Shown: piece by piece, positions 1-8,423 of the stretch
Layout of the letters: every line of letters begins with the position of its first letter
Position numbering within the stretch: the first letter of the stretch is position 1
From: Clavibacter sepedonicus
GTDB taxonomy: Bacteria; Actinomycetota; Actinomycetes; Actinomycetales; Microbacteriaceae
Length of the DNA stretch: 64,000 nucleotides
Direction of reading: 5' to 3'
Assembly (NCBI RefSeq): GCF_000069225.1
Contig: NC_010407.1
Span: 3,194,646-3,258,645 of the forward strand
Program-made: the position numbers and the translations under genes
Notes under the pieces: model-generated
What the model saw: the letters and a program-made list of their open reading frames with translations, nothing else
What the model was told of the DNA's origin: nothing
The model's database searches: none

Positions 1-2
1 AC

Positions 3-947
3 GTGATCGGGGCCGCCGGCATCGCGACCTCGGTCGTCCCCGACATGCTGCTCGTGCCCGGCATCGAGGTCGTCGCCGTGCACTCCCGCACCCGCGCGAG
101 CGCCGAGGATCTGGCCGCGACGCACGGCATTGCGCGGATCCACGACACCCTCGACGCGCTCCTCGCCGACCCCGAGGTGGACGCCGTCTACGTCGCCACC
201 CCGCACACGCTCCACCGCGCGCAGGCGGAGGCCGCCCTCCGCGCCGGCAAGCACGTCGTCTGCGAGAAGCCCGCCACCACCACGGCCGCCGACACCCGCG
301 CCCTCGTCGACCTCGCCCGCGCCGAGGGCCTGCTGTTCCTCGAGGCGCTCTGGATGGCGTTCTCCCCCGGCTACCTCGCTGTGCGCCACGCCATCGCGGA
401 CGGCCGCATCGGGGATCCGCGCGCGATCTCCGTGGCCTTCGGCTTCGTCACCGAGCCCGGGAAGGGCCGCCTCTGGGACCCGGAGGTCGGCGGCGGCACG
501 CTGCTCGACATGGGCGTGTACCCGCTCGCCTTCGCGCACGGCCTGTTCGGCACGCCGTCGTCGGTCGCGGCGGTCGGCACCGTGATCGACGGCGGCGTCG
601 ACACCGAGGTCGCGATCCTGCTCGGCTGGCCCGACGGGCGGCACGCGACGCTCGCCTGCTCCCTCGTCGCCGCGCTCCCCACGGGCGCGACCGTCAGCGG
701 CACGGCCGGCCGCATCGAGGTGGATCCGCTCTTCCTCGCCTCCCGCGCACTCACGGTCGTGCCCGCCGACGGGGATCCGGAACGGCAGGAGCACGAGATC
801 GAGGGCCGCGGCTACGTGCCCATGTTCCGGGCGGCGCGCGACGCGATCCGCGCGGGCGCCGTCGAGTGCGCGGAGATGCCGCACGCGGAGTCCGTCGCCC
901 TCGCCGAGCTGATGGACGGGATCCTCGCGGACATCGGCGCGCGCTGA
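3..947 (+). CDS. Gfo/Idh/MocA family oxidoreductase (5' partial)
   Basis: NAD(P)-dependent oxidoreductase of the Gfo/Idh/MocA superfamily, which usually acts on sugars or polyols; substrate unknown. The visible reading frame opens inside the first Rossmann strand (VIGAAGIA, the GxxG(I) nucleotide loop), so the true N-terminus lies before the window and the GTG at 3 is an internal valine codon. The family EKP signature is present (CEKPATTT, about residue 88 of the visible part), with a C-terminal substrate domain containing GGGTLLDMGVYPL. The gene ends at a TGA; about 136 bp separate it from the next gene. Family assignment is secure, specificity is not. Confidence 0.9.
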   Translation: MIGAAGIATSVVPDMLLVPGIEVVAVHSRTRASAEDLAATHGIARIHDTLDALLADPEVDAVYVATPHTLHRAQAEAALRAGKHVVCEKPATTTAADTRALVDLARAEGLLFLEALWMAFSPGYLAVRHAIADGRIGDPRAISVAFGFVTEPGKGRLWDPEVGGGTLLDMGVYPLAFAHGLFGTPSSVAAVGTVIDGGVDTEVAILLGWPDGRHATLACSLVAALPTGATVSGTAGRIEVDPLFLASRALTVVPADGDPERQEHEIEGRGYVPMFRAARDAIRAGAVECAEMPHAESVALAELMDGILADIGAR

Positions 948-1083
948 CCGACGCCGGCCGGGAGGCGCACGTCCGGGAAGACGTCAGAGGGCGCTCGTTA
1001 GGGTCGGAGAGGAGGCACGCGCCTCCGCCCTGCGGCACGTCGACGGAGACGATCCGACCGGAACGACCCCGAAGGAGAACACC

Positions 1084-1635
1084 ATGACGCACGTCCTCGT
1101 GCTCGTCGGCAGCCTGCGCTCAGGCTCCACCAACCAGCAGATCGCCGAGGCGGCGGTGCGCCACGCCCCCGCCGGGGTGACCCTCGACATCCACGCCGGC
1201 CTCGACCGGCTCCCCTTCTACAACGAGGACGTCGACGTCGAGGGATCCGTGCCCGCCGACGCCGTGGCCTTCCGCGACGCCATCGCCGCGGCCGACGCGC
1301 TCCTCGTCATCACGCCCGAGTACAACGGCACGATGCCCGCCGTGCTGAAGAACGCGATCGACTGGGCCTCGCGCCCGTTCGGCGCGTCGGCCCTGGCCGG
1401 GAAGCCGACCGCGGTGATCGGCAGCGCCTTCGGCCAGTACGGCGGCGTCTGGGCGCAGGACGAGGCTCGCAAGGCCCTCGGCATCGCCGGCGCGCACGTG
1501 CTCGAGGACGTCAAGATGGCCATCCCGGAGTCGGTCGTCCGCTTCGCCGAGCGCCACCCGGCGGACGACGCCGAGGTCGTGGCGCAGCTCCGCGAGGTGC
1601 TCGACGCCGTGAGATCCTCGGCGACCGCAGCCTGA
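1084..1635 (+). CDS. NADPH-dependent FMN reductase family protein
   Basis: Flavodoxin-fold NAD(P)H:FMN/quinone reductase of 183 aa, a cytoplasmic redox enzyme. The N-terminal strand is followed by a phosphate-binding loop GSLRSGSTNQ. The central TPEYNGTMPAVLKNAIDW motif is typical of the NADPH_dep_FMN_red family, and a GGVWAQDEARKAL segment lies late in the protein. The ATG is preceded by AAGGAGAA 5 nt upstream, which fixes the start. It stands alone and converges on the broken alcohol dehydrogenase, with a shared hairpin between them. The physiological electron acceptor cannot be read from sequence. Confidence 0.9.
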   Translation: MTHVLVLVGSLRSGSTNQQIAEAAVRHAPAGVTLDIHAGLDRLPFYNEDVDVEGSVPADAVAFRDAIAAADALLVITPEYNGTMPAVLKNAIDWASRPFGASALAGKPTAVIGSAFGQYGGVWAQDEARKALGIAGAHVLEDVKMAIPESVVRFAERHPADDAEVVAQLREVLDAVRSSATAA

Positions 1636-1671
1636 GACCACCCTCGACGGGGGCATCGCACCCCGAGCACC

Positions 1672-1707
1672 ACGACGGCCGCGCCCCCGAGGGGACGCGG
1701 CCGTCGT
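1672..1707. terminator. Bidirectional terminator hairpin
   Basis: Perfect 12-bp inverted repeat (ACGACGGCCGCG / CGCGGCCGTCGT) with a 12-nt loop between two convergent genes. There is no U tract on either strand, as at the other terminators in this window. Confidence 0.7.
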
Positions 1708-1724
1708 CGTGCCAGCCCGGGAGG

Positions 1725-2900
1725 CTACGGCTTCAGCACCACCTTGATGCAGCCGTCCTCCTTCTTCTGGAAGATCTCGTACATGTGCGCGGCCTCGCTG
1801 AGCGGCACGGAGTGCGTGACGAGGTCCATGACGCCGAGCGGGTCGGCCGGGTCCTCGACGAGGGGCAGCAGGTCCTCGATCCATTACTGGACGTTGCACT
1901 GGCCCATGCGGATCGCGATCTGCTTGTCGAAGAGCGACTTCATGGGCAGCGGGTCAGCCTCGCCGCCGTAGACGCCCGAGATGGAGACGGTGCCGCCGCG
2001 GCGGACCGCGTCGAATGCCGTGTGCAGGGCCGCGAGGCGGTCGACGCTCGCTGTGTCCATGACCTTCTTCGCGATGCCGTCGGGCAGGAGGCCCGCGGCC
2101 TTCTGGGCGAAGGACGCGGCGGGGCTGCCGTGCGCCTCCATGCCGACCGCCTCGACCATGGCGTCGGGCCCGCGGCCGTCGACCATCTCGCGCAGCTTGT
2201 CGGGCACGTCGTCGGTGAGGTCGAGGGTCTCGACGCCGTGGCGCTCGGCCATGGCGCGGCGCTCGGGGACGGGATCCACCGCGATGACGCGGTAGCCCAG
2301 GTGCTTCCCGATGCGGGCCGCGAACTGGCCGACGGGGCCGAGGCCCATGACGCCGAGCGTGCCGCCCTCGGGCACGTTCGCGTACTGCACGCCCTGCCAG
2401 GCCGTGGGGAGGATGTCGCTGAGGAAGAGGTAGCGCTCGTCCGGCAGCTCGCCGTTCACGACGATCGCGTTGGCGTCGGCGAGCGGCATGCGGAGGCGCT
2501 CGGCCTGGCCGCCGGGGATGGATCCGTACATCTCGCTGAAGCCGTACAGCGCGGCACCGCTGCCCTGGGCCTTGACCTGCGTGGTCTCGCACTGCGTGAA
2601 GAGGCCGCGGTCGCACATGAAGCAGTCGTGGCACGCGATGACGAAGGGGACGACCACGCGGTCGCCGACCTTGAGCTTCGTGACGGCGCTGCCGACCTGC
2701 TCGACGACGCCCATGTTCTCGTGGCCGAGCACGTCGTCCTTGTCGAGGAACGGCCCGAAGACCTCGTAGAGGTGGAGGTCGGATCCGCAGATCGCCGTCG
2801 ACGTGATGCGGATGACGGCGTCGGTGTCCTGCTCGATCACGGGGTCGGCGACGTCCTTGACCTCGACGTCGTGGATGCCCTGCCAGGTGAGTGCCTTCAT
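1725..2900 (-). pseudogene. Zinc-dependent alcohol dehydrogenase interrupted by an in-frame TAA
   Basis: Medium-chain zinc alcohol dehydrogenase of the FdhA / threonine-dehydrogenase-like group. The N-terminal part (338 codons, 1884-2900) carries the catalytic zinc motifs ICGSD and GHE, a four-cysteine structural zinc loop (CHDCFMCDRGLFTQC) and the NAD-binding GLGPVG loop. At 1884-1886 the frame hits TAA right after MGQCNVQ. The same frame then continues open for 52 codons (WIEDLLPLVEDPADPLG..., ending ...IKVVLKP) to a TAG at 1725-1727, which is exactly the missing family C-terminus. A single C-to-T change (CAA to TAA) would explain it. No frameshift is present. Truncation removes the last helix and strand of the catalytic domain, so the product is probably inactive unless the stop is read through or is a sequencing error. 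Confidence 0.88.
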
Positions 2901-3081
2901 GGTGCTCCTTCTGCTCTCGGGCGCGGATCCTCGTGGGACACGCGCTCATCCAGACAACGCCCTGCGGGGCTGTCCGCCAAGCGAAGGTCAGGCCGCGTCC
3001 AGTCAGCGGCGACATCCGGGCGCGGCGACGGGCGTGCGGTGCCCGCGGCGCGACGGGAGAGGCGGCGCACGCCGCTCAGAC

Positions 3082-3133
3082 GATCCGCCCCGGTGAGTCG
3101 GTCGTCCACGACACGACCGATCCGGGGCGGATC
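3082..3133. repeat. Nested inverted repeat in a 391-bp gene-free gap
   Basis: Outer arms GATCCGCCCCGG (3082-3093) and CCGGGGCGGATC (3122-3133) are perfect 12-bp complements. Inside them TCGGTCGT (3098-3105) pairs with ACGACCGA (3113-3120) around a 7-nt loop. Together they make one long hairpin with a small bulge. It lies 3' of the minus-strand gene ending at 3292 and could be its terminator, although no U tract follows. Nothing else is recognisable between 2901 and 3291. Confidence 0.6.
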
Positions 3134-3291
3134 TGGAGGGCCGGTGATGCGGTCCGGACTGCATAGGAGGACTCTCGACAATCCTCAAGCGCCCGAGCCC
3201 GCTGCGGCCTCGTGCGGTCAGTGTGCTCCCCACGCGGGGAAATGCCCAGTCCCCCGTCATGACTCCCGGCGGACATGCGGGAACGGCCGGC

Positions 3292-3618
3292 TCAGATGTC
3301 CCAGCCGTGCGCGCGCTGCACCGCGCGGAGCGCCTCGGCGGCGTCGTGCTCGCCGTAGGGGACACGATCCCAGTGGATGCCGGCCGTGGAGATCCAGCCG
3401 AGCTCGGTGAGGGCGGCCGCGAGGTCCTCGATGTAGAGGGCGACAGCCTCGTCCGCGCCGCGGATGGCGTCGCCCGTGATGGACCAGCCGAAGTAGCCGG
3501 CGACGAAGCGGGCCTGCTCGGTCGGGCTGCGGTCGGGACCCTCGCGCCGGTCGGGGAGGGCCTCGCTCTCGGACGACTGGACCAGGTCGCCCATGTCGTC
3601 GGTGCCGGTGTCGTGCAT
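3292..3618 (-). CDS. Hypothetical protein, 108 aa
   Basis: Unrecognised small soluble protein. It is acidic, with a charged low-complexity N-terminus (residues 1-32) followed by a helical region (FVAGYFGWSITGDAIRGADEAVALYIEDLAAALTELG) and a conserved-looking tail WISTAGIHWDRVPYGEHDAAEALRAVQRAHGWDI. A strong Shine-Dalgarno (GGAGGGGA) lies just before the ATG, and codon use matches the neighbours, so it is probably a real gene. No membrane segment or signal peptide is visible. Function unknown. Confidence 0.7.
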   Translation of the reverse strand: MHDTGTDDMGDLVQSSESEALPDRREGPDRSPTEQARFVAGYFGWSITGDAIRGADEAVALYIEDLAAALTELGWISTAGIHWDRVPYGEHDAAEALRAVQRAHGWDI

Positions 3619-3756
3619 GGCGTCCCCTCCGAGGTCACGCGCGCGCGCGACATCGGTCTCCAGGATGTCAGCCGCGCGCGCACGACCCCAATGGGACGGA
3701 GGGGGTTGACATGGGCGCCCGTCGGCGCGTAAGAGCGGAGGGGGCTCCGCTCGAGG

Positions 3757-4080
3757 TCAGCGCGCGTCGTCGCGCGGCTCGTCCTCGGGGGGCTCCCGCA
3801 TGATGAGCAGGCCGCCGGGGCTGTTCGCCGTGGTCATGAGCGCGTCGACCCACTTGCGGTTGATGGGCGGCACGCGGCTGCCGTGGTACTTGAACACCAG
3901 CGGCAGCGAGTTGTGCATCCAGATGGTCGTGCGCCCGTCGCCCACCTCGACGTCGTCGCGCCAGGAGAAGTAGAAGTTCTCCCCGCGTCGCAGCTTCGCG
4001 CCGATGACGAGCTGCAGATGAGCGAGCAGGCGGTCGTCGAACTCCGCCGTCAGCGTCGAGTCGTATTTGAACGTCCCCAT
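3757..4080 (-). CDS. DUF7882-type small protein (often mis-annotated as ATP-dependent DNA ligase)
   Basis: A 107-aa protein of a family common in Microbacteriaceae, recognisable by MGTFKYDSTLTAEFDDRLLAHLQLVIGAKLRRGENFYFSW at the N-terminus and the SLPLVFKYHGSRVPPINRKWVDAL motif in the second half. Database entries sometimes call it a DNA ligase, but no nucleotidyltransferase motif is present. The frame extends upstream to 4170, but the family always begins at MGTxxYD, and AGGGGA precedes that ATG at a long spacing, so I start at 4080. Function unknown. It has no obvious operon partner. Confidence 0.8.
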   Translation of the reverse strand: MGTFKYDSTLTAEFDDRLLAHLQLVIGAKLRRGENFYFSWRDDVEVGDGRTTIWMHNSLPLVFKYHGSRVPPINRKWVDALMTTANSPGGLLIMREPPEDEPRDDAR

Positions 4081-4361
4081 GATCGATCCCGTGTTCCCCT
4101 CATGAGCTCTCGGGCCCCGCGCCGACGGAGAGGGGGCCAGAGAGCGGCGCTGAGCTTCGGCCGTGCCCACCCACTATGCCAGCGTTGTCGGCGATTTCCG
4201 GCTCGTGCGGGAGACCCGTGGGCATGTGGTAGTGGGAAGCACCCCGCGAGGGGTCGTCGCGGGGATCGGATCCCGCCGGCCGACGCGCCCGGCACGACGT
4301 GCCCGGCGCGTGTCAAGGGGGTAGGCGCTCTGGACCCCACCGGCGGACGGTCTATGGAGAT

Positions 4362-4383
4362 CCGCGGTCGCTCCCGACCGCGG
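4362..4383 (+). promoter_or_regulatory. Hairpin in the leader of the catalase gene
   Basis: CCGCGGTCG (4362-4370) and CGACCGCGG (4375-4383) form a perfect 9-bp stem with a 4-nt loop, ending about 11 nt before the GAGGAGAG ribosome-binding site of the Mn catalase. It may affect mRNA stability or translation. The rest of the 4081-4409 gap shows only GC-rich imperfect palindromes and no assignable promoter. Confidence 0.45.
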
Positions 4384-4409
4384 CGCCGACGACGAGGAGA
4401 GACCCCTCC

Positions 4410-5294
4410 ATGTTCTTCCACAAGCAGGCCCTGCAGCACGAGGCCACCCCCGACAAGCCCGACCCCATCTACGCGCGCCACCTCCAGGAGGTGCTCGGCG
4501 GACAGTACGGCGAGATCTCCGTAGCCATGCAGTACGGCTTCCAGTCCTGGAACTCGAAGCTCCCGGGCAAGTACCGCGACATGCTCTACGGCATCGGCGC
4601 GGAGGAGTTCGGCCACGTCGAGATGCTCGCCATCATGATCGCCAAGCTGCTCGAGACGGCGCCCGTCGAGGCGACCGAGGACGCGATGAAGGACCCGACC
4701 CTCGCCGCGGTCATCGGCGGCGGCGACATCCAGCACGCCATCGTCGCCGGCGCGGGCGCCCGCCCGGTCGACGCGAACGGCAACCCGTGGTCGGGTGCCT
4801 TCGTGACCGCGAGCGGCAACCTCCTCGCCGACTTCCACGCCAACGCCAACGCCGAGATGCAGGGGCGGATCCAGGTCGCCCGGCTCTACCACATGACCGA
4901 CGACAAGGGCGTGAAGGACCTCCTCTCCTTCCTCCTCGCGCGCGACACCATGCACCAGAACCAGTGGCTCGCCGCGATCGCCGAGCTGCAGGCCGAGGGC
5001 ACCGAGACCCTGCCCGTGCCCGGCGACTTCCCGGTCGCGCTCGAAGAGCAGGAGGTCTCGTACCAGTACCTCAACTTCTCCGACGGCCCCGCCGCATCCG
5101 AGGGCACGTGGGCGTCCGGCCCGACGCCCGACGGCAAGGGCACGTTCACGTACCACGACGGCCCGACCACCTCGGTGCCGATGCCCGCCCCGCCGATCGG
5201 CAACCCGCTCCTGCACGGCACCATCCCGGCCAAGGACCCGGGCCTGCTGAAGAAGGCGGCCTCGGCCGTGAAGGACGCCGTCACCCCCGAGTGA
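4410..5294 (+). CDS. Manganese catalase
   Basis: Dimanganese catalase that dismutates H2O2 in the cytoplasm; 294 aa, a normal family length. All five manganese ligands known from the Lactobacillus plantarum enzyme fall at family positions: E35, E66 and H69 (GAEEFGHVEM), E149 (NAEMQGR) and H182 (RDTMHQNQW). The C-terminal 100 residues form the usual extended tail with SPTPDGKGTFTY-like repeats of Gly/Pro. A frame extension to 4299 exists, but GAGGAGAG 8 nt before the ATG at 4410 and family alignment decide the start. A hairpin precedes the RBS. It is monocistronic, with an MBL hydrolase gene 105 bp downstream. Confidence 0.95.
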   Translation: MFFHKQALQHEATPDKPDPIYARHLQEVLGGQYGEISVAMQYGFQSWNSKLPGKYRDMLYGIGAEEFGHVEMLAIMIAKLLETAPVEATEDAMKDPTLAAVIGGGDIQHAIVAGAGARPVDANGNPWSGAFVTASGNLLADFHANANAEMQGRIQVARLYHMTDDKGVKDLLSFLLARDTMHQNQWLAAIAELQAEGTETLPVPGDFPVALEEQEVSYQYLNFSDGPAASEGTWASGPTPDGKGTFTYHDGPTTSVPMPAPPIGNPLLHGTIPAKDPGLLKKAASAVKDAVTPE

Positions 5295-5399
5295 CCCGCG
5301 GTGCACGACCGGGCGGCCGACCCAGCACGGGTCGGCCGCCCGCCGCGGTCCGGCCGCACCCGGTCCGGCCGCCCGCACTCCCCCGACGAAGAGGAACGC

Positions 5400-6179
5400 A
5401 TGATCCGCACCGGCACCCCGCCCCGGCCCTCGTGCCCCGTGCTCACGCGCGACGTGGCCCCGGGCGTGCACCTGCTCGCCCACGCGTACGTGAACCTGTA
5501 CCTGATCGAGGGCGACGACGGGATCACGGTCGTCGACACCGCGTTCCCCGACACCTGGCCGCACCTGCTGCGCGCGCTCCACGCGATCGGCCGCACGCCC
5601 GACGACGTGCGCGCCATCGTGCTGACGCACGGCCACTTCGACCACGTCGGATCCGCCGCCCGCGCCGCCCGCGAGCTCGGCGTGCCCGTGCACGTGCACC
5701 CGGACGACGCGCGGATCGCCCGCCACCCCTACTCCTACCGCCGTGAGCGCACGCCCTTCGCGTACCCGCTCCGCCACGGGCGCGCGATCCCGGTGGTCGC
5801 CGCCATGGCCGCGGCCGGCGCCCTGCGCGTGGAGGGCGTGGACGCCGTGGCCGACGTCGCCGCCGGCCCCCTCGACGTGCCCGGCCGTCCCGTCGCCATC
5901 CCGACCCCCGGCCACACGGACGGCCACGTCGCGCTCCACCTGCCCGACCGCGACGCGCTCATCACCGGGGACGCGCTCGTGACCCTGGACCCGTACACGG
6001 GCCGCACCGGCTGCCGCATCGTCGCGGGCGCCGCCACCGCGGACAGCGGCCGGGCGCTCCGCTCCCTCCTCGCGCTCGAGGAGACCGACGCGCGCATCGT
6101 GCTCCCCGGCCACGGCGCGCCCTGGACCAACGGGATCCGCGCCGCCGTCGCCGCCGCCCGCGCCGTGGGCCCGTCGTGA
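5400..6179 (+). CDS. MBL-fold metallo-hydrolase
   Basis: Metallo-beta-lactamase fold hydrolase of 259 aa. The HxHxDH dimetal motif is intact (THGHFDH, H77/H79/D81/H82), with the downstream metal ligands in TPGHTDGH, TGDALV and PGHG. This arrangement resembles glyoxalase II / lactonase-like hydrolases; the substrate is not predictable. GAAGAGGAA before the ATG supports the start. It overlaps the next gene (GTGA, 4 bp) and forms a translationally coupled unit with the phosphatase and NnrD genes. Confidence 0.88.
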   Translation: MIRTGTPPRPSCPVLTRDVAPGVHLLAHAYVNLYLIEGDDGITVVDTAFPDTWPHLLRALHAIGRTPDDVRAIVLTHGHFDHVGSAARAARELGVPVHVHPDDARIARHPYSYRRERTPFAYPLRHGRAIPVVAAMAAAGALRVEGVDAVADVAAGPLDVPGRPVAIPTPGHTDGHVALHLPDRDALITGDALVTLDPYTGRTGCRIVAGAATADSGRALRSLLALEETDARIVLPGHGAPWTNGIRAAVAAARAVGPS

Positions 6180-6913
6180 CCGCCCTCACCGAGCTGTGGC
6201 TCGTGCGCCACGGCGAGAGCACCGCGAACGTGGCGGCGAGCCGGGCGGACCGCGACGGCGACGAGGTGATCCGGGTCGACCACCGCGATCCGGACGTGCC
6301 GCTCTCCGACGTCGGGAAGGCGCAGGCCCGCGCCCTCGGCCGCTGGCTCGCAACACGGTCGGACGCGCCCACGACCGTGTGGACCTCGCCCTACCTCCGC
6401 GCGCGCAGCACGGTGGCGGTCGCGCTGGGGGAGGCGCGCATCGACGCCGAGGCGCGGCCGGACGAGCGGCTGCGCGACCGGGAGCTCGGGATCCTCGACC
6501 TGCTCACCGCCCGCGGCGTCGCTGCGCGCCACCCCGACGAGGACGACCGCAGGCGCTGGCTGGGGAAGCTCTCCTACCGGCCGCCGGGCGGGGAGTCGTG
6601 GGCCGACGTGGCGTTGCGCATCCGCTCGTTCCTGCAGGACCCGGAGGTCGCATCCGCCGACGGCCGCGCCCTCATCACCACGCACGACGCCGTGGTCATG
6701 CTCTTCCTCTACGTCGGCCTGGGGCTCACCGAGGCCGAGCTGCTCGCCTTCCAGGCGCAGCACACCGTGGCGAACGCGTCCGTCACGATCCTCGAGCGGT
6801 CCGCCCCGCGCGGCCCGTGGACCCTCCGGGTCTTCTCGGCCACGGAGCACCTCGACGGGCAGGGCGCCCCCGTCACCGAGCACGGAGGAGAACCCGATGA
6901 CCGACGGCGATGA
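6176..6913 (+). CDS. Histidine phosphatase family protein
   Basis: Phosphoglycerate-mutase-like phosphatase of 245 aa. The phosphohistidine signature LVRHGES is at residues 9-15 (H12), a second arginine occurs in SPYLRARST, and the second catalytic histidine lies in ITTHDAVV. The GTG start overlaps the upstream TGA by 4 bp, and the tail overlaps the nnrD start by 17 bp, so the three genes are probably co-translated. The substrate (small phosphometabolite or phosphoprotein) is unknown. Confidence 0.88.
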   Translation: MTALTELWLVRHGESTANVAASRADRDGDEVIRVDHRDPDVPLSDVGKAQARALGRWLATRSDAPTTVWTSPYLRARSTVAVALGEARIDAEARPDERLRDRELGILDLLTARGVAARHPDEDDRRRWLGKLSYRPPGGESWADVALRIRSFLQDPEVASADGRALITTHDAVVMLFLYVGLGLTEAELLAFQAQHTVANASVTILERSAPRGPWTLRVFSATEHLDGQGAPVTEHGGEPDDRRR

Positions 6914-7790
6914 CGCACGGCCCGACGGGTCCGCCCAGGTGGTGACCCCGGCGGCGCTGCGCGACTGGGCGCTGCCCGCGGCGACCGGATCCAAGTACGG
7001 CCGCGGCCAGGTCGTGGTCGTCGGCGGGGCCCTCCGCTCCCCCGGTGCGGCCATGATCGCGGGCCTCGCCGCCCTGCGCGTCGGCGCCGGCCGGCTCACG
7101 CTCGCGGTGGGCGCGTCGGTGGCCACGGAGGTCGCGGTGGCGGTGCCCGAGAGCGGCGTCGTCCCGCTCGAGGAGACGGCCGACGGCCACGTGCGCGGCG
7201 CGGGGATCCGCGCGGCCGAGGATGACATCGCCTCCGCCGACGCCGTGCTCCTCGGCCCGGGCCTCGACGACGCGGACGGGGCCGAGCGGATGGTGCGCCT
7301 GCTCGCGACCCTCGTCCCCGATGACGCGGTCGTGGTGCTCGACGCCTTCGCCCTGGGCGTGCTGCCCGCATGCCGGGAGTCGGCCGCCCACTTCGCCGGG
7401 CGGCTGGTGCTCACCCCGAACTCCTCGGAGGCGGAGCGGCTGCTCGGCCGCGAGGCGGGCGACGACGCCGTGGCCGACGCGCGTGAGATCGCCCGGGAGT
7501 ACCGGGCGGTCGTGACGATGGGCGGTGTGGTGGCCGCCCCCGACGGGCGCGCGTGGACGATCGGCGCGGGCGGAAGCGGGCTCGGCACGTCCGGATCCGG
7601 CGACGTGCTCGGCGGCGCGGTGGCCGGCCTCTGCGCGCGCGGCGCGGATCCGGCGCAGGCGGCCGTCTGGGCGACGCACGCGCACGCCGCGGCCGGGGAT
7701 CGGCTCGCGGTGCAGGTGGGTCCGCTCGGCTACCTCGCAGGCGAGCTGCTCGTGGAGCTGCCACGCGTGCTCGTGGAGCTGCAGGCGTGA
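6897..7790 (+). CDS. nnrD: ADP-dependent (S)-NAD(P)H-hydrate dehydratase
   Basis: Repairs hydrated NAD(P)H (NAD(P)HX) using ADP or ATP; a ribokinase-fold YjeF C-terminal-type enzyme of 297 aa. Visible motifs: KYGRGQVVVVGGALRSPGAAMIAGLAALRVGAG near the N-terminus, LTPNSSEAERLLG in the middle, and the nucleotide-binding GSGLGTSGSGDVLGG, where the GSGD aspartate is catalytic. The NnrE epimerase domain is absent here, so the epimerase must be encoded elsewhere. It ends the coupled 5400-7790 operon. Confidence 0.93.
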   Translation: MTDGDDARPDGSAQVVTPAALRDWALPAATGSKYGRGQVVVVGGALRSPGAAMIAGLAALRVGAGRLTLAVGASVATEVAVAVPESGVVPLEETADGHVRGAGIRAAEDDIASADAVLLGPGLDDADGAERMVRLLATLVPDDAVVVLDAFALGVLPACRESAAHFAGRLVLTPNSSEAERLLGREAGDDAVADAREIAREYRAVVTMGGVVAAPDGRAWTIGAGGSGLGTSGSGDVLGGAVAGLCARGADPAQAAVWATHAHAAAGDRLAVQVGPLGYLAGELLVELPRVLVELQA

Positions 7791-7870
7791 TCCGCTCCCT
7801 CCCCAGCGCCCCACGCTCGGGCATCGGCTGGGGATCCCGGCCCGGCCCGGTCGTCGCGGGCCGACGGTCG

Positions 7871-7876
7871 TAGGGT
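7871..7876 (+). promoter_or_regulatory. Leaderless -10 element TAGGGT
   Basis: TAGGGT ends exactly 6 nt before the ATG at 7883, placing the predicted transcription start on the start codon. Confidence 0.6.
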
Positions 7877-7882
7877 CGGACC

Positions 7883-8086
7883 ATGACCGATTCCACGTAC
7901 ACCGCCCAGCTCGTCGGCCCCGAGGGGACCGAGGAGACCGAGGTCGAGCTCATCAACGGGGAGCCCGTGAAGAGCTTCGTCCGCGCCACCTCGCTCAGCG
8001 AGGAGGAGCAGGTGTGGGAGCTCGACCCCGACGCCGACGGGTACGTCTATCGTCCCGCGGGCATCCCGGGAGCCGACTACTCCTGA
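7883..8086 (+). CDS. Hypothetical small acidic protein, 67 aa
   Basis: Short soluble protein beginning [20 protein letters not shown] with a strongly acidic middle. It looks like a single small beta-rich domain ([39 protein letters not shown]). No ribosome-binding site is seen; instead a TAGGGT box ends 6 nt before the ATG, consistent with a leaderless message, which supports the start. Function unknown. Confidence 0.7.
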   Translation: MTDSTYTAQLVGPEGTEETEVELINGEPVKSFVRATSLSEEEQVWELDPDADGYVYRPAGIPGADYS

Positions 8087-8107
8087 TCGGCGGGGGCGGC
8101 AGCGGTC

Positions 8108-8317
8108 CTACGGCAGCAGGATCGGCAGGCAGCAGAGCACGCTGACGGCACCGGCACCGATCGCCGCCAGGGTCCACGGCAGGGCCGGCCGCGCGAACAG
8201 CTGCGCGCGGCCCATGCCGCGCTCGCGTGCGCTGAGCAGCCCGCCGACGCACAGCAGCACCCCGCTGGTCAGGATGGCGGCGAGCGCCACGAGCAGCAGG
8301 GCGAGCGTCGGATCCAT
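8108..8317 (-). CDS. Small two-helix membrane protein, 69 aa
   Basis: Starts [28 protein letters not shown], a membrane helix, followed by a short basic loop ([15 protein letters not shown]) and a second helix ([24 protein letters not shown]). The frame extends to 8557 upstream, but that part antisenses deoC and its composition is not protein-like, so I place the start at the ATG at 8315-8317. Converges with the preceding gene. Function unknown. Confidence 0.65.
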   Translation of the reverse strand: MDPTLALLLVALAAILTSGVLLCVGGLLSARERGMGRAQLFARPALPWTLAAIGAGAVSVLCCLPILLP

Positions 8318-8423
8318 GTCCACGGTCGAGAGGCTATCGGCGGGGCGCGGCGACGGCGGCCGGCCGAGTTGCCCCGTCTGCCCCCGCCGTAGGATCGAGG
8401 TCCCGCACGACGTGAGGAATCCC

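Noticed and set aside
1884..1886. Programmed recoding (selenocysteine or pyrrolysine) at the internal stop
   Set aside because: The codon is TAA, not TGA or TAG, and no recoding structure is visible.
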